A program made the position numbers and the translations under genes. The notes beneath the pieces were generated by a model. The model searched no databases. It saw nothing but the letters and a program-made list of their open reading frames with translations, and was not told the origin of the DNA. Positions 31,260 to 41,674 of a DNA stretch of 64,000 nt are shown here, piece after piece (positions within the stretch are counted from its first letter, which is position 1; every line of letters begins with the position of its first letter). The stretch is from contig NZ_JADB01000001.1 of NCBI RefSeq assembly GCF_000518165.1, positions 62,001 through 126,000 on the forward strand. The letters run 5' to 3'. The stretch comes from Bartonella elizabethae F9251 = ATCC 49927. Lineage in GTDB: Bacteria; Pseudomonadota; Alphaproteobacteria; Rhizobiales; Rhizobiaceae.

Positions 31260-32288
31260 TCAAAATGTTATATGATTTAAATCATTCAATTGTATCATGA
31301 TGAGGCTACAAATACCGAGAATAATGATAGAGCAAGTCGAAGCCAAAATAACGCGCCATCCTGCTTTTTTTAATGAACGAATATCAACACCTAGTCCTAA
31401 TGCGGCCATTGAAATGACCGTGAACAATTGAGCAATAAATTTGATCGGATTGAGAGCTGTTTCGGGGATAAGATTACTCGAGCGGACCAACATCATCATC
31501 ATAAAACCAATAATAAACCATGGAACGAGAGTATGCCAACGAAAGTGGATTTGCTCTGATCGACGATAGATGAGTGACAGGGCAAAAATAAGAGGGCCTA
31601 ACATGAGAACGCGTACCAATTTAACAATGGTTGCAATTTGAACACTGGCAAAAGAGACAGATGCAGTAGCCGCCAAAACTTGTGGTACAGCATAAACAAC
31701 CATGCCAGCAAGCACACCATATTGATTAAAGGATAAATTTAGAAGTGGATGTGCAAAGGGGAGACATAAAATAATAAGAATTCCCAAAAGAGCTGTAAAA
31801 GCAATTGATGCAGCAATTTCTTCATGTTTTGCTTTAATGACAGGGGCAACGGCAACAATGGCTGAGTTCCCACAAATAGCATTTCCACAAGCAACGAGCA
31901 TTGCCAAATGTTTAGAAAGCCCGAAAATTCGCCCGATGATAAAGCTAAGAATAATGGTTACAAATATAACGAATACAATGCTTGCAAGTAAACTCCAACC
32001 AGCGGAAAGAACGGCATGAATACTAATACTTGCTCCTAGAAGGACGATAGCAACTTCAAGAAGTGTTTTGGCACAAAAAGTGATACCTTTTTGAAAATAG
32101 GTTGGCATCGTAAAACAACTACGGGTAACAGACCCTAAGAGAATTGCTAAGACAAGACTTTCAAGCCATGCTTGCCCAAAAAGCTGTTTTTCTAGGACTT
32201 CTAAACCATACGCCAAAGCTGATATGAGTAAACATACTAAAATACCAGGACCAAAGTTGTTTAAAAGTGAGAGGTTTTTCTTTAGCAT
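31260..32288 (-). CDS. YeiH/UPF0324 family putative sulfate exporter-like membrane protein
   Basis: A 342-residue inner-membrane protein with about ten hydrophobic segments. The GNAICGNSAIVAVAPVIKA segment near residue 135 and the PQVLAATASVS segment near 200 are hallmarks of the YeiH (Cons_hypoth698) family. Family members are assumed to be transporters; the substrate is not known here. It lies alone between recR and tsaB, 49 bases downstream of recR and on the same strand. Confidence 0.88.
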   Translation of the reverse strand: MLKKNLSLLNNFGPGILVCLLISALAYGLEVLEKQLFGQAWLESLVLAILLGSVTRSCFTMPTYFQKGITFCAKTLLEVAIVLLGASISIHAVLSAGWSLLASIVFVIFVTIILSFIIGRIFGLSKHLAMLVACGNAICGNSAIVAVAPVIKAKHEEIAASIAFTALLGILIILCLPFAHPLLNLSFNQYGVLAGMVVYAVPQVLAATASVSFASVQIATIVKLVRVLMLGPLIFALSLIYRRSEQIHFRWHTLVPWFIIGFMMMMLVRSSNLIPETALNPIKFIAQLFTVISMAALGLGVDIRSLKKAGWRVILASTCSIIILGICSLIMIQLNDLNHITF

Positions 32289-32337
32289 TTGAATATTTCC
32301 CCATCATTAAAGAGCTAAAGGTTCAAAGTAAAAAGTT

Positions 32338-32943
32338 TTAAAGATTTGTTCTTGCTTGTACAGCCGCTGCTAAAGTTCCATCATCAAGATAATCAAGCTC
32401 TCCTCCTACAGGAACACCATGAGCAAGTCGCGTAATTTTAACTGAAAAATTGGAAAGCTGATCGGTGATGTAGTGAGCGGTTGTTTGTCCTTCGACAGTC
32501 GCATTAACAGCAAGAATAATCTCTGTGATTGGGTTTTGTACAACACGTTGTATTAAGGTGGCAATGTTGAGTTCGTCAGGACCTATTCCATCTAAAGGGG
32601 AGAGGCGTCCACCCAATACATGATAACGTGCGGCGAGAGTTTTTGCACGCTCTAAAGCCCACAGATCAGCAATATCCTCAACAACAATGATTGTTGTATC
32701 ATCACGTCGCGGATCTGTACAAATTGAACAAGGATCAATAGTATCGACATTGCCACAAACAGAACAAATGCCGACTTTTTCTATCGCTGTTTGTATTGCT
32801 GCTCCTAAAGGCTCCAGCAAAGTTTCCTTTTTTTTAATAAGATGAAGCGCAGCACGACGCGCTGAACGTGGTCCAAGACCTGGCAACCTTGCTAAAATCT
32901 GAATGAGACGCTCAATCTCAGGGCCTGCAATGTATTTAGACAT
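32338..32943 (-). CDS. recR: Recombination mediator protein RecR
   Basis: A 201-residue protein that, with RecF and RecO, loads RecA at gaps. A helix-hairpin-helix ([11 protein letters not shown], 20-30) is followed by a C4 zinc finger (Cys60, Cys63, Cys72, Cys75) and a TOPRIM domain (about 83-175, with the [12 protein letters not shown] and DGIGPDEL segments). It lies 32 bases after ybaB and behind dnaX, the canonical order. Confidence 0.97.
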   Translation of the reverse strand: MSKYIAGPEIERLIQILARLPGLGPRSARRAALHLIKKKETLLEPLGAAIQTAIEKVGICSVCGNVDTIDPCSICTDPRRDDTTIIVVEDIADLWALERAKTLAARYHVLGGRLSPLDGIGPDELNIATLIQRVVQNPITEIILAVNATVEGQTTAHYITDQLSNFSVKITRLAHGVPVGGELDYLDDGTLAAAVQARTNL

Positions 32944-32975
32944 GTATTTTATCCCGTGGGGAAAAAACCGTTTTA

Positions 32976-33299
32976 TTAAAATGGAAGCTTGAAGCCTGAC
33001 GGGAGCGGTAGCCCTGCTGTCATACTTTTGGTTTTTTCTTCTAGTGCGTTGTCAATTTTTGTTCTTGCTTCATTATAAGCCGCCATAATGAGATCTTCAA
33101 GAATCTCAGTTTCCTCAGGTTTAAGTAATGAAGGATCAATTTGAATGGCTGTTATAACATTTTTGCCATTTAAAGTGATCCTGACGAGATCACCTCCTGC
33201 AGTGCCGGTAGCTTGCAGATTAGCCATTTCCTCCTGAATTTTCTGCATTTTCTCTTGCATTTCTTTGGCTTTTTTCATCATACTCATCATTTCACGCAT
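32976..33299 (-). CDS. YbaB/EbfC family nucleoid-associated protein
   Basis: A 107-residue homodimeric DNA-binding protein of the nucleoid. The N-terminal coiled coil is rich in Met/Lys/Gln (residues 1-30), and the [12 protein letters not shown] segment followed by the [10 protein letters not shown] helix matches the family. It sits 14 bases downstream of dnaX and upstream of recR, as in most bacteria. Confidence 0.95.
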   Translation of the reverse strand: MREMMSMMKKAKEMQEKMQKIQEEMANLQATGTAGGDLVRITLNGKNVITAIQIDPSLLKPEETEILEDLIMAAYNEARTKIDNALEEKTKSMTAGLPLPSGFKLPF

Positions 33300-33313
33300 A
33301 GGAATAGGTATCC

Positions 33314-35254
33314 TTATTCATCATTGCTATCGTTTTCATTTTCAAATAGATCAGTATTTTTAAAGGTATCGGGGGGTAAATCAAGATCATTTTCTTCTCG
33401 ATTAAGTCGTATATCGACAATTTTTGCTTCTGGAAAATGGTTGAGGATTTTTGCGATATCCGGATCTGTCTCTGCATTGGAAAAAAGAGTCTTTTGAATC
33501 GCAACACTTTCTTCCTGTAAGGTTGGACCGCCGCCTTCATTAACAAAAGTTATCACATAGCGTTTTTTAGCCCATTGAGAGATTTTTTTTTCGATATCAT
33601 GAGCAAGAAATTGTGGGGTATTTTCAGAAAGTCTTAAAGTAATATGCCCAGTTTCAAAGGAAACGGGATGAACAAACTCTTTAACAAGGAGTTTGAAAGG
33701 TACATCATTATGCTGTTCGGCTAATTTAACAATATCGTGTAAAGAATTAATCACGAGGGGTTTAGGTTCAGTAATCTCTCCTATTATTTGCGTGACAGAC
33801 TGCGATAAATTTGCACTCTTTTCAGAAAGTTTAGTCGATTGAGACGTTTCAAGAGGTTCTATTATTTCTTGGGTGTTGGTGTTGTCAGGTTTTTGATTTT
33901 TAACAAAATTTTCTAGTTTTAAGGAGTGGTCTAATTGGTCTTGCAAGGATGTTTTTAAATCTGTCTGATTTGGTAATGTATGTGAAATGCTTGAGGAAGC
34001 ATGGATATCAGCTGTTGTTTCTTTTGTTGTATTATTTGCATTTATCGATTCTTGATGAGAAGAATTTGAAACAAGCGTGAGAGGTGTTTTTTCCTGCGTA
34101 AGTTTTTTTAAGGCTTCATCAAGAGTGGGGAGATCAGCTGTGTGTGCAAGACGAATTAAAAGCATTTCTGTTGCTTGCAGTGGACGTGCAGTTTGATTAA
34201 CTTCTTGTATGCCTTTGAGCAACATTTGCCAGTTTCGGGATAAAACAGGAACGGAAAGTTTTTTTGAAAAGTCTAAGCTTCTTAAACGTTGCTCTTCAGT
34301 TAGTGAGAAATCTTCCACTATTTCTGGTGTGAAACGTAAACGTGTGACCAGATGATTAAAATCGGCCAATTCTGTTAATATCGTTAGAGGATCAGCGCCT
34401 GCATCATATTGGCTTCGTAATTCATGTAAAGCATGGACAACATCGCCTTTCATGATAAATTCAAAGAGATCAATAATACGTGCTTGATCCGCTAATCCTA
34501 ACATTGTACGCACTGCGGTGGCAGTAACATTGCCATTGCTATGGGCAATAGCTTGATCAAAAATGGATAATGCATCACGTGCAGAGCCTTCTGCAGCACG
34601 AACAATCATAGAGAATGCTTGATCTTCTACTTCGACCTTTTCATACTTCGCAATTTTACGCAAATGCGCACTCAAAGCTTTTGATTCAATTCGTCGCAAA
34701 TCAAAACGTTGGCAACGTGAAAGAATTGTAATGGGAACTTTGCGAATTTCTGTCGTGGCAAAAATAAATTTCACATGGGATGGTGGTTCTTCAAGCGTTT
34801 TCAACAAACCATTAAAGGCTTGCGTTGAGAGCATATGGACTTCATCGATGATATAAACCTTATAGCGCGCAGAAACAGGACGATAGCGTATTTGTTCAAT
34901 AATTTCACGAATATCGTCAATGCCGGTATGAGAAGCGGCATCCATTTCTATAACATCAATATGACGTCCTTCGATAATTTGTGTGCAATGCTCACCAAGA
35001 GATTCCAAGGCCGTTGTTGGTTGATCAATATCTTTTGTTTTATAATTGAGTGCACGTGCTAAAATACGTGCTGTTGTAGTTTTACCTACACCACGAATCC
35101 CTGTTAACATCCATGCTTGCGCAATACGACCTTTTTCAAAGGCATTGGTAAGAGTACGCACCATCGCTTCTTGACCAATGAGATCAGAAAAGTTTTGAGG
35201 TCGATATTTACGAGCAAGAACACGATAGGCTGTTTCTGCCGGCACATTTTCCAT
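33314..35254 (-). CDS. dnaX: DNA polymerase III subunits gamma and tau
   Basis: A 646-residue clamp-loader ATPase. Walker A is GIRGVGKT at 52-59, with the VYIIDEVHMLS Walker B segment and the SRC sensor in LSRCQRFDLRR; domain III follows to about residue 370, and residues about 385-500 are a low-complexity linker before the tau C-terminal domain. Of the usual four zinc-binding cysteines between the P-loop and Walker B, only Cys90 remains. I place the start at the ATG at 35254 with GGAAA just upstream; a TTG at 35266 is also in frame. No frameshift site for a short gamma form was found by eye. Confidence 0.95.
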   Translation of the reverse strand: MENVPAETAYRVLARKYRPQNFSDLIGQEAMVRTLTNAFEKGRIAQAWMLTGIRGVGKTTTARILARALNYKTKDIDQPTTALESLGEHCTQIIEGRHIDVIEMDAASHTGIDDIREIIEQIRYRPVSARYKVYIIDEVHMLSTQAFNGLLKTLEEPPSHVKFIFATTEIRKVPITILSRCQRFDLRRIESKALSAHLRKIAKYEKVEVEDQAFSMIVRAAEGSARDALSIFDQAIAHSNGNVTATAVRTMLGLADQARIIDLFEFIMKGDVVHALHELRSQYDAGADPLTILTELADFNHLVTRLRFTPEIVEDFSLTEEQRLRSLDFSKKLSVPVLSRNWQMLLKGIQEVNQTARPLQATEMLLIRLAHTADLPTLDEALKKLTQEKTPLTLVSNSSHQESINANNTTKETTADIHASSSISHTLPNQTDLKTSLQDQLDHSLKLENFVKNQKPDNTNTQEIIEPLETSQSTKLSEKSANLSQSVTQIIGEITEPKPLVINSLHDIVKLAEQHNDVPFKLLVKEFVHPVSFETGHITLRLSENTPQFLAHDIEKKISQWAKKRYVITFVNEGGGPTLQEESVAIQKTLFSNAETDPDIAKILNHFPEAKIVDIRLNREENDLDLPPDTFKNTDLFENENDSNDE

Positions 35255-35477
35255 GAATGTTTCCAACTTTGAAATTTTTTATGCGTACATTTTGATCATA
35301 CACAAAGCATAGGTCAATACTGTACTCTCATATAAAAGGATTTTTTCTCAATCAATGTATTTCTTATGGGATATTTGCTTAAAAATAACCACATCCCTTT
35401 ACATGCTGCATACAAATGATGCTCTAAAGATTAAATACCTTGCTAAAACATAGCATAAAAATAATCCCTTCAGCAAA

Positions 35478-35574
35478 AGGAGGCCGGCACGATGACCCGT
35501 ACCAGAACTCGTTGGGGCTGCTTCTTTCCAGACCTGACCCAGTTGGCGAGTAGTTCGTCCACCACCAACCTCCC
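35478..35574 (-). ncRNA. ffs: Signal recognition particle RNA (4.5S type)
   Basis: Read on the minus strand, this segment holds the invariant SRP apical domain: GGGTCAGGTCTGGAAAGAAG followed by CAGCC, nearly identical to the E. coli 4.5S Ffh-binding loop region. The flanks fold into one long hairpin whose ends pair (GGGAGG with CCTCC). It lies about 220 bases upstream of dnaX, the usual alphaproteobacterial ffs-dnaX order. A T-rich stretch follows the 3' end. The ends are given to within a few bases. Confidence 0.93.
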
Positions 35575-36078
35575 AAGTTCATATTGTCCATTTAAAATGA
35601 AAAATCAAGCTCAGAAACAAAAAATATAACACAAACATAAGAATTTTTCTTTTGAACTTCATTCTTGTATTATAGACAACAAAAAGTAATGGAGATTTAA
35701 ATTTTCAGAAACAACTCCTCCACTGATTTGCCATGAACAAAGCTTTTTTATTTCTCTGTTTATATACGATATAGCGTGTAGCAATTTTGAGAGGTTTCAA
35801 GGCGCAGACAGATACGATAGTCTCATACAAACCAGTCATTCTGATAATGAAAATATAATAAACAATTTCATAATTTACAAAAGTTGTCCAATCTTCAGCC
35901 TTTTTGAAATTTGTTTTTCTTGATGGTTTAACTTTATGATATCGTTTTTATTCCATAAGCAAAAAGCTGAATTTTTCAAAAACTGAGCGTTAATGATTTA
36001 CATGCCCGATTTCGAAAAAACCTCACTTTAAGCCTTTTTATACATCTACGTAACGCTAAGATATTGTTGAAAATATTA
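35575..36078. other. Intergenic region without recognised gene
   Basis: About 500 AT-rich bases lie between the ffs 5' end and the small secreted-protein gene. It should contain the ffs promoter. I see no other gene. Confidence 0.5.
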
Positions 36079-36483
36079 TTAAAAATCCCCTGCTTCACAA
36101 TCTAGACCAATAACTCTTTCTTTAGTAATATTTTTAAAAGTATAATATCCTGATCCAGGGAAACCTATATCGAGGGATTTTACATCTTTGATCGTAAAGA
36201 TTTTATGTTCTTTATCATGTGTTATTTTCTTTTCATCATCTGCAGCAATGTATAGCCCGTTTGCATCAGAAGCAGATGAGTATGATAAAGTAAAGGATAC
36301 TTTTTCGGGTTTAAATGCTTTGCACCCATATTCAGCACCTTGCTGTATTTCATCGGGTGCACCAATTGTAACAGTTTCATTTGGCTTAAAATCCCATACA
36401 GACTCACCAAGTCCAGCAAATGCAATACTAGAGTAGGCGAGAATATTTGCAGCTAATAATCCTTGCGTGAAGATTTTTTGCAT
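36079..36483 (-). CDS. Small secreted protein of unknown function
   Basis: A 134-residue protein that I do not recognise. It starts with a clear signal peptide (MQKIFTQGLLAANILAYSSIAFA, cut after about residue 23), and the mature part of about 110 residues has two cysteines, near positions 54 and 129, that could form a disulfide. It has mixed polar and aromatic content, ending in CEAGDF. The start at 36483 is supported by GGAG seven bases upstream; a longer frame from 36513 would hide it. It stands alone between ffs and pheA with about 500 bases of spacer on each side. It would be periplasmic, surface or secreted. Confidence 0.72.
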   Translation of the reverse strand: MQKIFTQGLLAANILAYSSIAFAGLGESVWDFKPNETVTIGAPDEIQQGAEYGCKAFKPEKVSFTLSYSSASDANGLYIAADDEKKITHDKEHKIFTIKDVKSLDIGFPGSGYYTFKNITKERVIGLDCEAGDF

Positions 36484-36984
36484 TATCTTCTCCTTTTTTA
36501 ACAAAAGAATCATAAATCAGTTTTTATAAATAGGAAAATTCAAACGGAATTCAAAAAAACAGGGTTAAAAAGCATTTTCTCGCTTTATAAAAAGCACGTT
36601 GAAAATTATCTAAATTCAAGAGATTTAAAGACTTATTATCTTAATATACTCTAATCATAAGTTAAATTGTTTTTATGAGCTAATTTAAAAGTTCGTCATC
36701 TTTATGGGAATAAACGGCTAGAGGAAATGATAGATTGTTTTAAGAAGCTTCCTCATAGCTTTGTACATGTCGAATTGCTGTTTATCATAATGTAAATTTC
36801 CAAAGGATATTATTATCAAAGCAATTTATATATTCTATTATCGGATGGTGTTCCTCTTTTTTTCTTTAGTTTCATGATGAAGTGCGTTGAGCGTAAAAAA
36901 AACGAGTTTCTTCAAGACACATTGCTATAGGATTTTTAGGATGTTCTTCGATGTCAGCGAGAAATGATGGTGGTTTTGTTGCTT
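36484..36984. other. Intergenic region without recognised gene
   Basis: This 501-base AT-rich spacer lies between pheA and the small secreted-protein gene. It should contain the promoter for the latter. No ORF or RNA is recognised. Confidence 0.5.
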
Positions 36985-37848
36985 TTATATATACGATGTT
37001 CGATCGTTTTGTGCTGGATAAGTACCGATAATACGAAGTTCTTCAGAAAAGAAAGACAATTCTTCTAAGGCAAGTTTCATCATTGGATCTTCAGGATGTC
37101 CTTCAAGGTCAACAAAGAATTGTGTTGCATTGAAGTTTCCACCAATTTGATAGCTTTCTAATTTTGTCATATTGATACCATTTGTTGCAAATCCTCCCAT
37201 AGCCTTATAGAGAGCAGCGGGGACATTGCGCACTCGAAAAAGAAGACTTGTGATGATTTTTTCGCCATTTTGGGGGATAGGCACGTGCTGTTGAGAACGC
37301 GAAAGAATGACAAAACGCGTAATATTATGAGGGTTATCTTCAACATCTCTTTCAAGGATATCAAGCTCGTAGAGTTCTGCTGCGATCATAGGGGCTAAGG
37401 CTGCTTGTGAACGTTGAGCACTTTTTTTTATAAATTTTGCAGCACCAGCGGTGTCAGCAGAAACAACAGGTTTCCAACCGTTTTTTCGTATGATTTTTCG
37501 ACATTGTGCAAGGGCATGTATATGACTGTGGACGGTTTTAATTTCGTCATGGGTAACGCCGGGCAAAACCATAAGTTGAAAATGGATAGGCAAAAAATAT
37601 TCATCAATGATATAAAGTGATGATTGTGGTAAAAGATGATGAATGTCCGCAACGCGTCCAGCAAGAGTATTTTCAATAGGGATCATAGCAAGATCAGCTT
37701 TCCCATTTTCCACCAAATTAAGGGCGTCTTCAAAAGTAGCAGAGGGCACAGCATCCATATTGGGGAACATATTGGAGCAAGCAATATGGGAATTAGCACC
37801 ATATTCTCCTTGGAAAGAGATTTTATTGGTTTTTTTGAGTGTTTTCAT
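36985..37848 (-). CDS. pheA: Prephenate dehydratase
   Basis: A 287-residue monofunctional prephenate dehydratase that makes phenylpyruvate for phenylalanine synthesis. The catalytic domain (about 8-190) shows [21 protein letters not shown] and the NITRF motif with the essential Thr-Arg-Phe. A C-terminal ACT domain (about 203-280, with [21 protein letters not shown] interrupted only by variable sites) binds phenylalanine for feedback control. There is no chorismate mutase domain. It overlaps kdsB by four bases. Confidence 0.96.
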   Translation of the reverse strand: MKTLKKTNKISFQGEYGANSHIACSNMFPNMDAVPSATFEDALNLVENGKADLAMIPIENTLAGRVADIHHLLPQSSLYIIDEYFLPIHFQLMVLPGVTHDEIKTVHSHIHALAQCRKIIRKNGWKPVVSADTAGAAKFIKKSAQRSQAALAPMIAAELYELDILERDVEDNPHNITRFVILSRSQQHVPIPQNGEKIITSLLFRVRNVPAALYKAMGGFATNGINMTKLESYQIGGNFNATQFFVDLEGHPEDPMMKLALEELSFFSEELRIIGTYPAQNDRTSYI

Positions 37849-38576
37849 GCTAAAATCTTACGTACTCTATCAAGATCACGTTGTGTGTCTACACTTAAAG
37901 GAATCGTATCGACTATTTCCACATCGATACGCATATTATGCTCTAAAGCCCGTAATTGTTCAAGTTTTTCACGCATCTCGAGTGTAGAGGGTTTGAATGA
38001 TACAAATTTCTCAAGTGCTTCGCGCCGATAAGCGTATATTCCAATATGATGATAAAGAGGCCCCTCTCCATAAGGAGCTGTAGCACGAGTGAAATAAAGA
38101 GCACGAAGGCGATTTTGAGAAAGCGGTGTTCCAATGATTTTGACAACGTTGGGATCTCTTTTTTCATCTTCCTCAATGATTTGAGCCCCCAAGGTTGCGA
38201 TATCAGTAAAGCTATTTTCTAAAGGGTGTAGTGCACTGATGATTTCATGTGGCATGATCGTTGGGAGGTCACCTTGTATATTTAAAATAGCATTGTAGCG
38301 TTGTTCAGGATCAATACGCATTAAAGCTTCATGAATACGATCAGATCCAGACTTATGATCACTGCGTGTTATGAGGTATTCATGTCCATACTCTGCAACG
38401 ACTTTGGCAATATCATTGTGATCTGTTGCAACGATTGTACGCCCTATTGCTGCTTTTTTGGCTTGTTCTGCGACATGAACAATCATTGGCTTTCCACCGA
38501 TTCCAGCGAGAGCTTTTTGGGGAAGGCGGGTTGAGCCTATACGGGCAGGAATAAGGATAATCGGTTCAAGAGCCAT
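37845..38576 (-). CDS. kdsB: 3-deoxy-manno-octulosonate cytidylyltransferase
   Basis: A 243-residue enzyme that makes CMP-Kdo, the activated sugar for the lipid A-core linkage. The N-terminal nucleotide-binding motif [13 protein letters not shown], the VATDHNDIA segment and the NIQGDLPTI metal-binding segment are present. It overlaps pheA by four bases, so the two are coupled, an arrangement shared with rhizobial relatives. The divergent cytochrome gene starts about 100 bases away. Confidence 0.95.
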   Translation of the reverse strand: MALEPIILIPARIGSTRLPQKALAGIGGKPMIVHVAEQAKKAAIGRTIVATDHNDIAKVVAEYGHEYLITRSDHKSGSDRIHEALMRIDPEQRYNAILNIQGDLPTIMPHEIISALHPLENSFTDIATLGAQIIEEDEKRDPNVVKIIGTPLSQNRLRALYFTRATAPYGEGPLYHHIGIYAYRREALEKFVSFKPSTLEMREKLEQLRALEHNMRIDVEIVDTIPLSVDTQRDLDRVRKILA

Positions 38577-38680
38577 TGCAAGATTCCAAATGTCGTCTGT
38601 GATGCATTTATGATGTTGTGTGTTACAAAGAAAAAGCTTATACTAAAAATGGTAATGAAACCATGAACATTTGAGTTTTT

Positions 38681-39244
38681 ATGAATCGCTCGAAAGTTAT
38701 CCATTTTATTTGTGCGTGTTTATGTGTGCTAGTTATCGTTGTGGGGATTTCCACACTGAGCGATATCATTTACGACCATTCTCCATCAGTCCAATATCAG
38801 CACACAGCTACCAAGAATGATACATTCAAAGAAAAACAAAAAGAATCTCATATCACCGTATCACTCAATAGCCGCCTTCAACAAGGAAATTTTGAAAATG
38901 GGCGTAAAATTTTTCGCCAATGTGCCATATGCCATACTTCTGGACGCAATCAAGCAGGGCGTGTTGGTCCTGTTCTTTGGGAGATTGTTAATCGTCCTTT
39001 GGCCTCAGCAGCAGGTTTTGCCTATTCACGGGCATTGCGCGCACATTCTGATCAAAAATGGGATTTCGTAACGTTAGATCGCTATCTACATTCTCCACGT
39101 AAAGCATTCCCTGGGACTACCATGTCTTTCCGTGGAATTAAAAATGACCAAGATCGTGCAGATCTTTTGCTTTATTTACGCAGTTTATCCGATCATCCTG
39201 TTCCCATACCAACGGATAATAATAAAGCAAACCAGCCAAACTAA
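38681..39244 (+). CDS. Membrane-anchored class I cytochrome c (CycM/c552-like)
   Basis: A 187-residue protein with one N-terminal membrane anchor (about 8-30) and a single haem-binding domain facing the periplasm. The CxxCH motif is Cys81-Ala-Ile-Cys84-His85, and Met148 in FPGTTMSF is the likely sixth ligand. The segment GPVLWEIVNRPLASAAGFAYS is typical of mitochondrial-type cytochrome c. It probably carries electrons to a terminal oxidase. Its position beside kdsB/pheA is conserved in rhizobia. Covalent haem attachment needs a ccm system not in this window. Confidence 0.92.
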   Translation: MNRSKVIHFICACLCVLVIVVGISTLSDIIYDHSPSVQYQHTATKNDTFKEKQKESHITVSLNSRLQQGNFENGRKIFRQCAICHTSGRNQAGRVGPVLWEIVNRPLASAAGFAYSRALRAHSDQKWDFVTLDRYLHSPRKAFPGTTMSFRGIKNDQDRADLLLYLRSLSDHPVPIPTDNNKANQPN

Positions 39245-39740
39245 CTTATGCTATAATAGATGGTTCATTTTAGAAAGAAAGATGATTAGTTTTTTTGTTT
39301 ATGATTTTAGTTTCAAGGTTTTATTGAAAGAGATCTTATTGATGTTTGATAGGGAAAACGCCTCTCACGTAAAACGGAAGATACTTAACGTTACCGATTC
39401 ATCTGCTTGTTTTAAAGAGATTTTGTCAGAAAATACACTCTTTACACTACCATCTGCAGATTGGTTTTCAAGATCTGTTTGCGTCATTTTTTCCACATAT
39501 GCTTGTCTGTGAAATTATAGTTGAAGGATTATCAATTCACAGGATGACGGCTTTCTGCTTTTGAATAATAAATCATTGTGTGGTTAAAGCCCTCCATGAG
39601 GTTTTATTTAATTCTTCTATAGACATCAATACTCCTGTATTTTTCTTATGGACAGAGACAATTGGTTGTTTAAGATATACCGCGAGCGTTTTAAAAATGA
39701 GTAGGGATAAAATCATAATTCTCGAAGTTTCTTAATACTA
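39245..39740. other. Intergenic region without recognised gene
   Basis: About 500 bases lie between the convergent cytochrome and MoeB-like genes. A plus-strand open frame of 126 codons overlaps the end of the cytochrome gene but resembles no family I know and is probably a chance frame. Confidence 0.5.
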
Positions 39741-40508
39741 TTATGTATTTTCTCTGGAATTTGAACGTTTATAGGTAATAACATGAAATTGCGCTAATAA
39801 GCCATTATAGAGGAGAACTTTTCCGACTAATGGGTCTCCGATGTTTGTGATCATTTTAATGACTTCCATGGCTTGTAGGGTTCCAATAACGCCGGGTAAA
39901 GCACCGATGATTCCAGCTTCAGCACATGTTGGGATCGTATCGGGAGCAGGAGGGGTGGGGAATAAATCGCGATAGTGAGGATTATTGTCTTTATACGGCA
40001 TAAGGACAGTTAATGAGCCATTAAAACGTTCTACAGCACCACTTATTAAAGGCTTTTTGCATTGAGCAGCGTGATCAGCAAGAAGATAGCGTGTGGTAAA
40101 ATTATCACTTCCATCAACAATGATATGGTAGGCATTGAGCAGTTTATCCACATTCCTTTCATCTAAGCGTAGGGTGTGTTTTTCGACCATAACATGCGGA
40201 TTTATGGCTTTTATAGTGGTTTCAGCACTGTCTGTTTTGCTTTGGTTGATTGCCTTTGTCTTATGAATAATTTGGCGCTGTAAATTGGAAAGTGAAACGG
40301 TGTCATCATCGACAATTCCAAGGGTTCCAACACCTGCGGCAGCTAAATAAGTTAAGACGGGCGCCCCAAGACCACCAGCACCCACAACAAGAACACGCGC
40401 TTGTTTGAGCTTTTGTTGTCCCGCACCACCAATTTCAGGCAAAATGATGTGGCGTGCATAGCGTTCGATTTCTTCGTTATTGAATTTTGTATCTGTTTCT
40501 TGTGTCAT
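39741..40508 (-). CDS. ThiF/MoeB/HesA family sulfur-carrier adenylyltransferase
   Basis: A 255-residue E1-like enzyme that adenylates the C-terminus of a small sulfur carrier (ThiS or MoaD). The Rossmann motif GAGGLGAP, the [16 protein letters not shown] segment and the active-site [14 protein letters not shown] segment are present. The CxxC zinc motifs of E. coli MoeB/ThiF are absent: the first is HYRD here and no cysteine pair is seen at the C-terminus. Sequence alone does not separate a thiamine from a molybdopterin role. It is divergent from gshB. Confidence 0.88.
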   Translation of the reverse strand: MTQETDTKFNNEEIERYARHIILPEIGGAGQQKLKQARVLVVGAGGLGAPVLTYLAAAGVGTLGIVDDDTVSLSNLQRQIIHKTKAINQSKTDSAETTIKAINPHVMVEKHTLRLDERNVDKLLNAYHIIVDGSDNFTTRYLLADHAAQCKKPLISGAVERFNGSLTVLMPYKDNNPHYRDLFPTPPAPDTIPTCAEAGIIGALPGVIGTLQAMEVIKMITNIGDPLVGKVLLYNGLLAQFHVITYKRSNSRENT

Positions 40509-40595
40509 GAATTTTCTCTTGTCATCGTTATTTTATTGTTTACTAAGTTTATGGAGCATAGACCAGTCTGCTTTTCGGATAGGGAGGATTTATTT

Positions 40596-41534
40596 ATGAA
40601 AATTGCCATTCAGATGGATCATATTTCAACAGTTCGGATTCAAGGAGATACAACATTTGCTCTCGCTTTGGCAGCACAAGAACGTGGACACTCTCTTTTC
40701 CATTATACTCCAGATCGTTTATCTCTGTGCAATGGTTGTGTGATTGCACGCTTAGAGTCATTGACTGTCTATGATGAAGAGGGAAAGCATTATCAATTAG
40801 GAAAGCCTGTTCGCACAGAATTAAGAGATATGGATGTGGTTCTTTTGCGCCAAGATCCGCCTTTTGATCTCAATTATATCACCACGACACATTTATTAGA
40901 ACGTATTCATCCAAAAACACTTGTTGTGAATGATCCGGCATGTGTCCGCAACAGTCCAGAGAAAATTTTTGTGACAGAATTTTCTGATTTAATGCCTGAA
41001 ACGTTAATTACCAAAGATATTGAAGAAATAACTGCTTTTAGAGAGACATTTGGCGATATTATTGTGAAACCACTTTATGGGAATGGGGGCGCTGGTGTTT
41101 TTTATTTAAAACAAGATGATCGCAATTTAGCATCGTTGTTGGAAATGTTTGCGGACATTTATCGCGAACCTTTTATTGTTCAGCGTTATTTAGAGGCAGT
41201 ACGGAAAGGAGATAAACGGATTATTTTGCTTGATGGTGCGCCTGTTGGAGCCATTAATCGAATTCCGACAAAAACAGATGTGCGTTCTAACATGCATGTT
41301 GGAGGTCGTGCGGAAAATGTTGCGTTAACAAAACGTGATTATGAAATTTGTGAACGCATTGGTCCTGCCTTAAAGGAACGTGGTCTTCTGTTTGTGGGGA
41401 TTGATGTGATTGGAGATTATATAACAGAAATCAATGTAACATCTCCTACGGGAATTCGTGAAATTAAACGCTTCTGCGGTACAGATATTGCACATCTGTT
41501 TTGGGATGTTGTTGAGTTCAAACGTTCAAATTAA
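40596..41534 (+). CDS. gshB: Glutathione synthetase
   Basis: A 312-residue ATP-grasp enzyme that joins gamma-glutamylcysteine and glycine. The N-terminal MKIAIQMD segment, the [10 protein letters not shown] segment, the ATP-binding [12 protein letters not shown] segment and [13 protein letters not shown] near the C-terminus match GshB. I place the start at 40596, with AGGGAGG just upstream; the much longer in-frame reading runs antisense into the MoeB-like gene and is not credible. It precedes the pst operon with a 140-base gap. Confidence 0.96.
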   Translation: MKIAIQMDHISTVRIQGDTTFALALAAQERGHSLFHYTPDRLSLCNGCVIARLESLTVYDEEGKHYQLGKPVRTELRDMDVVLLRQDPPFDLNYITTTHLLERIHPKTLVVNDPACVRNSPEKIFVTEFSDLMPETLITKDIEEITAFRETFGDIIVKPLYGNGGAGVFYLKQDDRNLASLLEMFADIYREPFIVQRYLEAVRKGDKRIILLDGAPVGAINRIPTKTDVRSNMHVGGRAENVALTKRDYEICERIGPALKERGLLFVGIDVIGDYITEINVTSPTGIREIKRFCGTDIAHLFWDVVEFKRSN

Positions 41535-41674
41535 TTTACACAAGGATTCAATTATGGTTTTGTTAAAAAAATGATCCATGTTGTTTTTTATTTTGTTATG
41601 TTGCAAATGTGAACTAAAATGAGCGTATGATATAAATTAAGAGGCTTTATCCTCGATTTTTAGGGAGTTTATAG

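Noticed and set aside
39132-39512. 126-codon plus-strand frame overlapping the cytochrome c gene
   Set aside because: It begins inside a well-supported gene in another frame and shows no family similarity or ribosome binding site.
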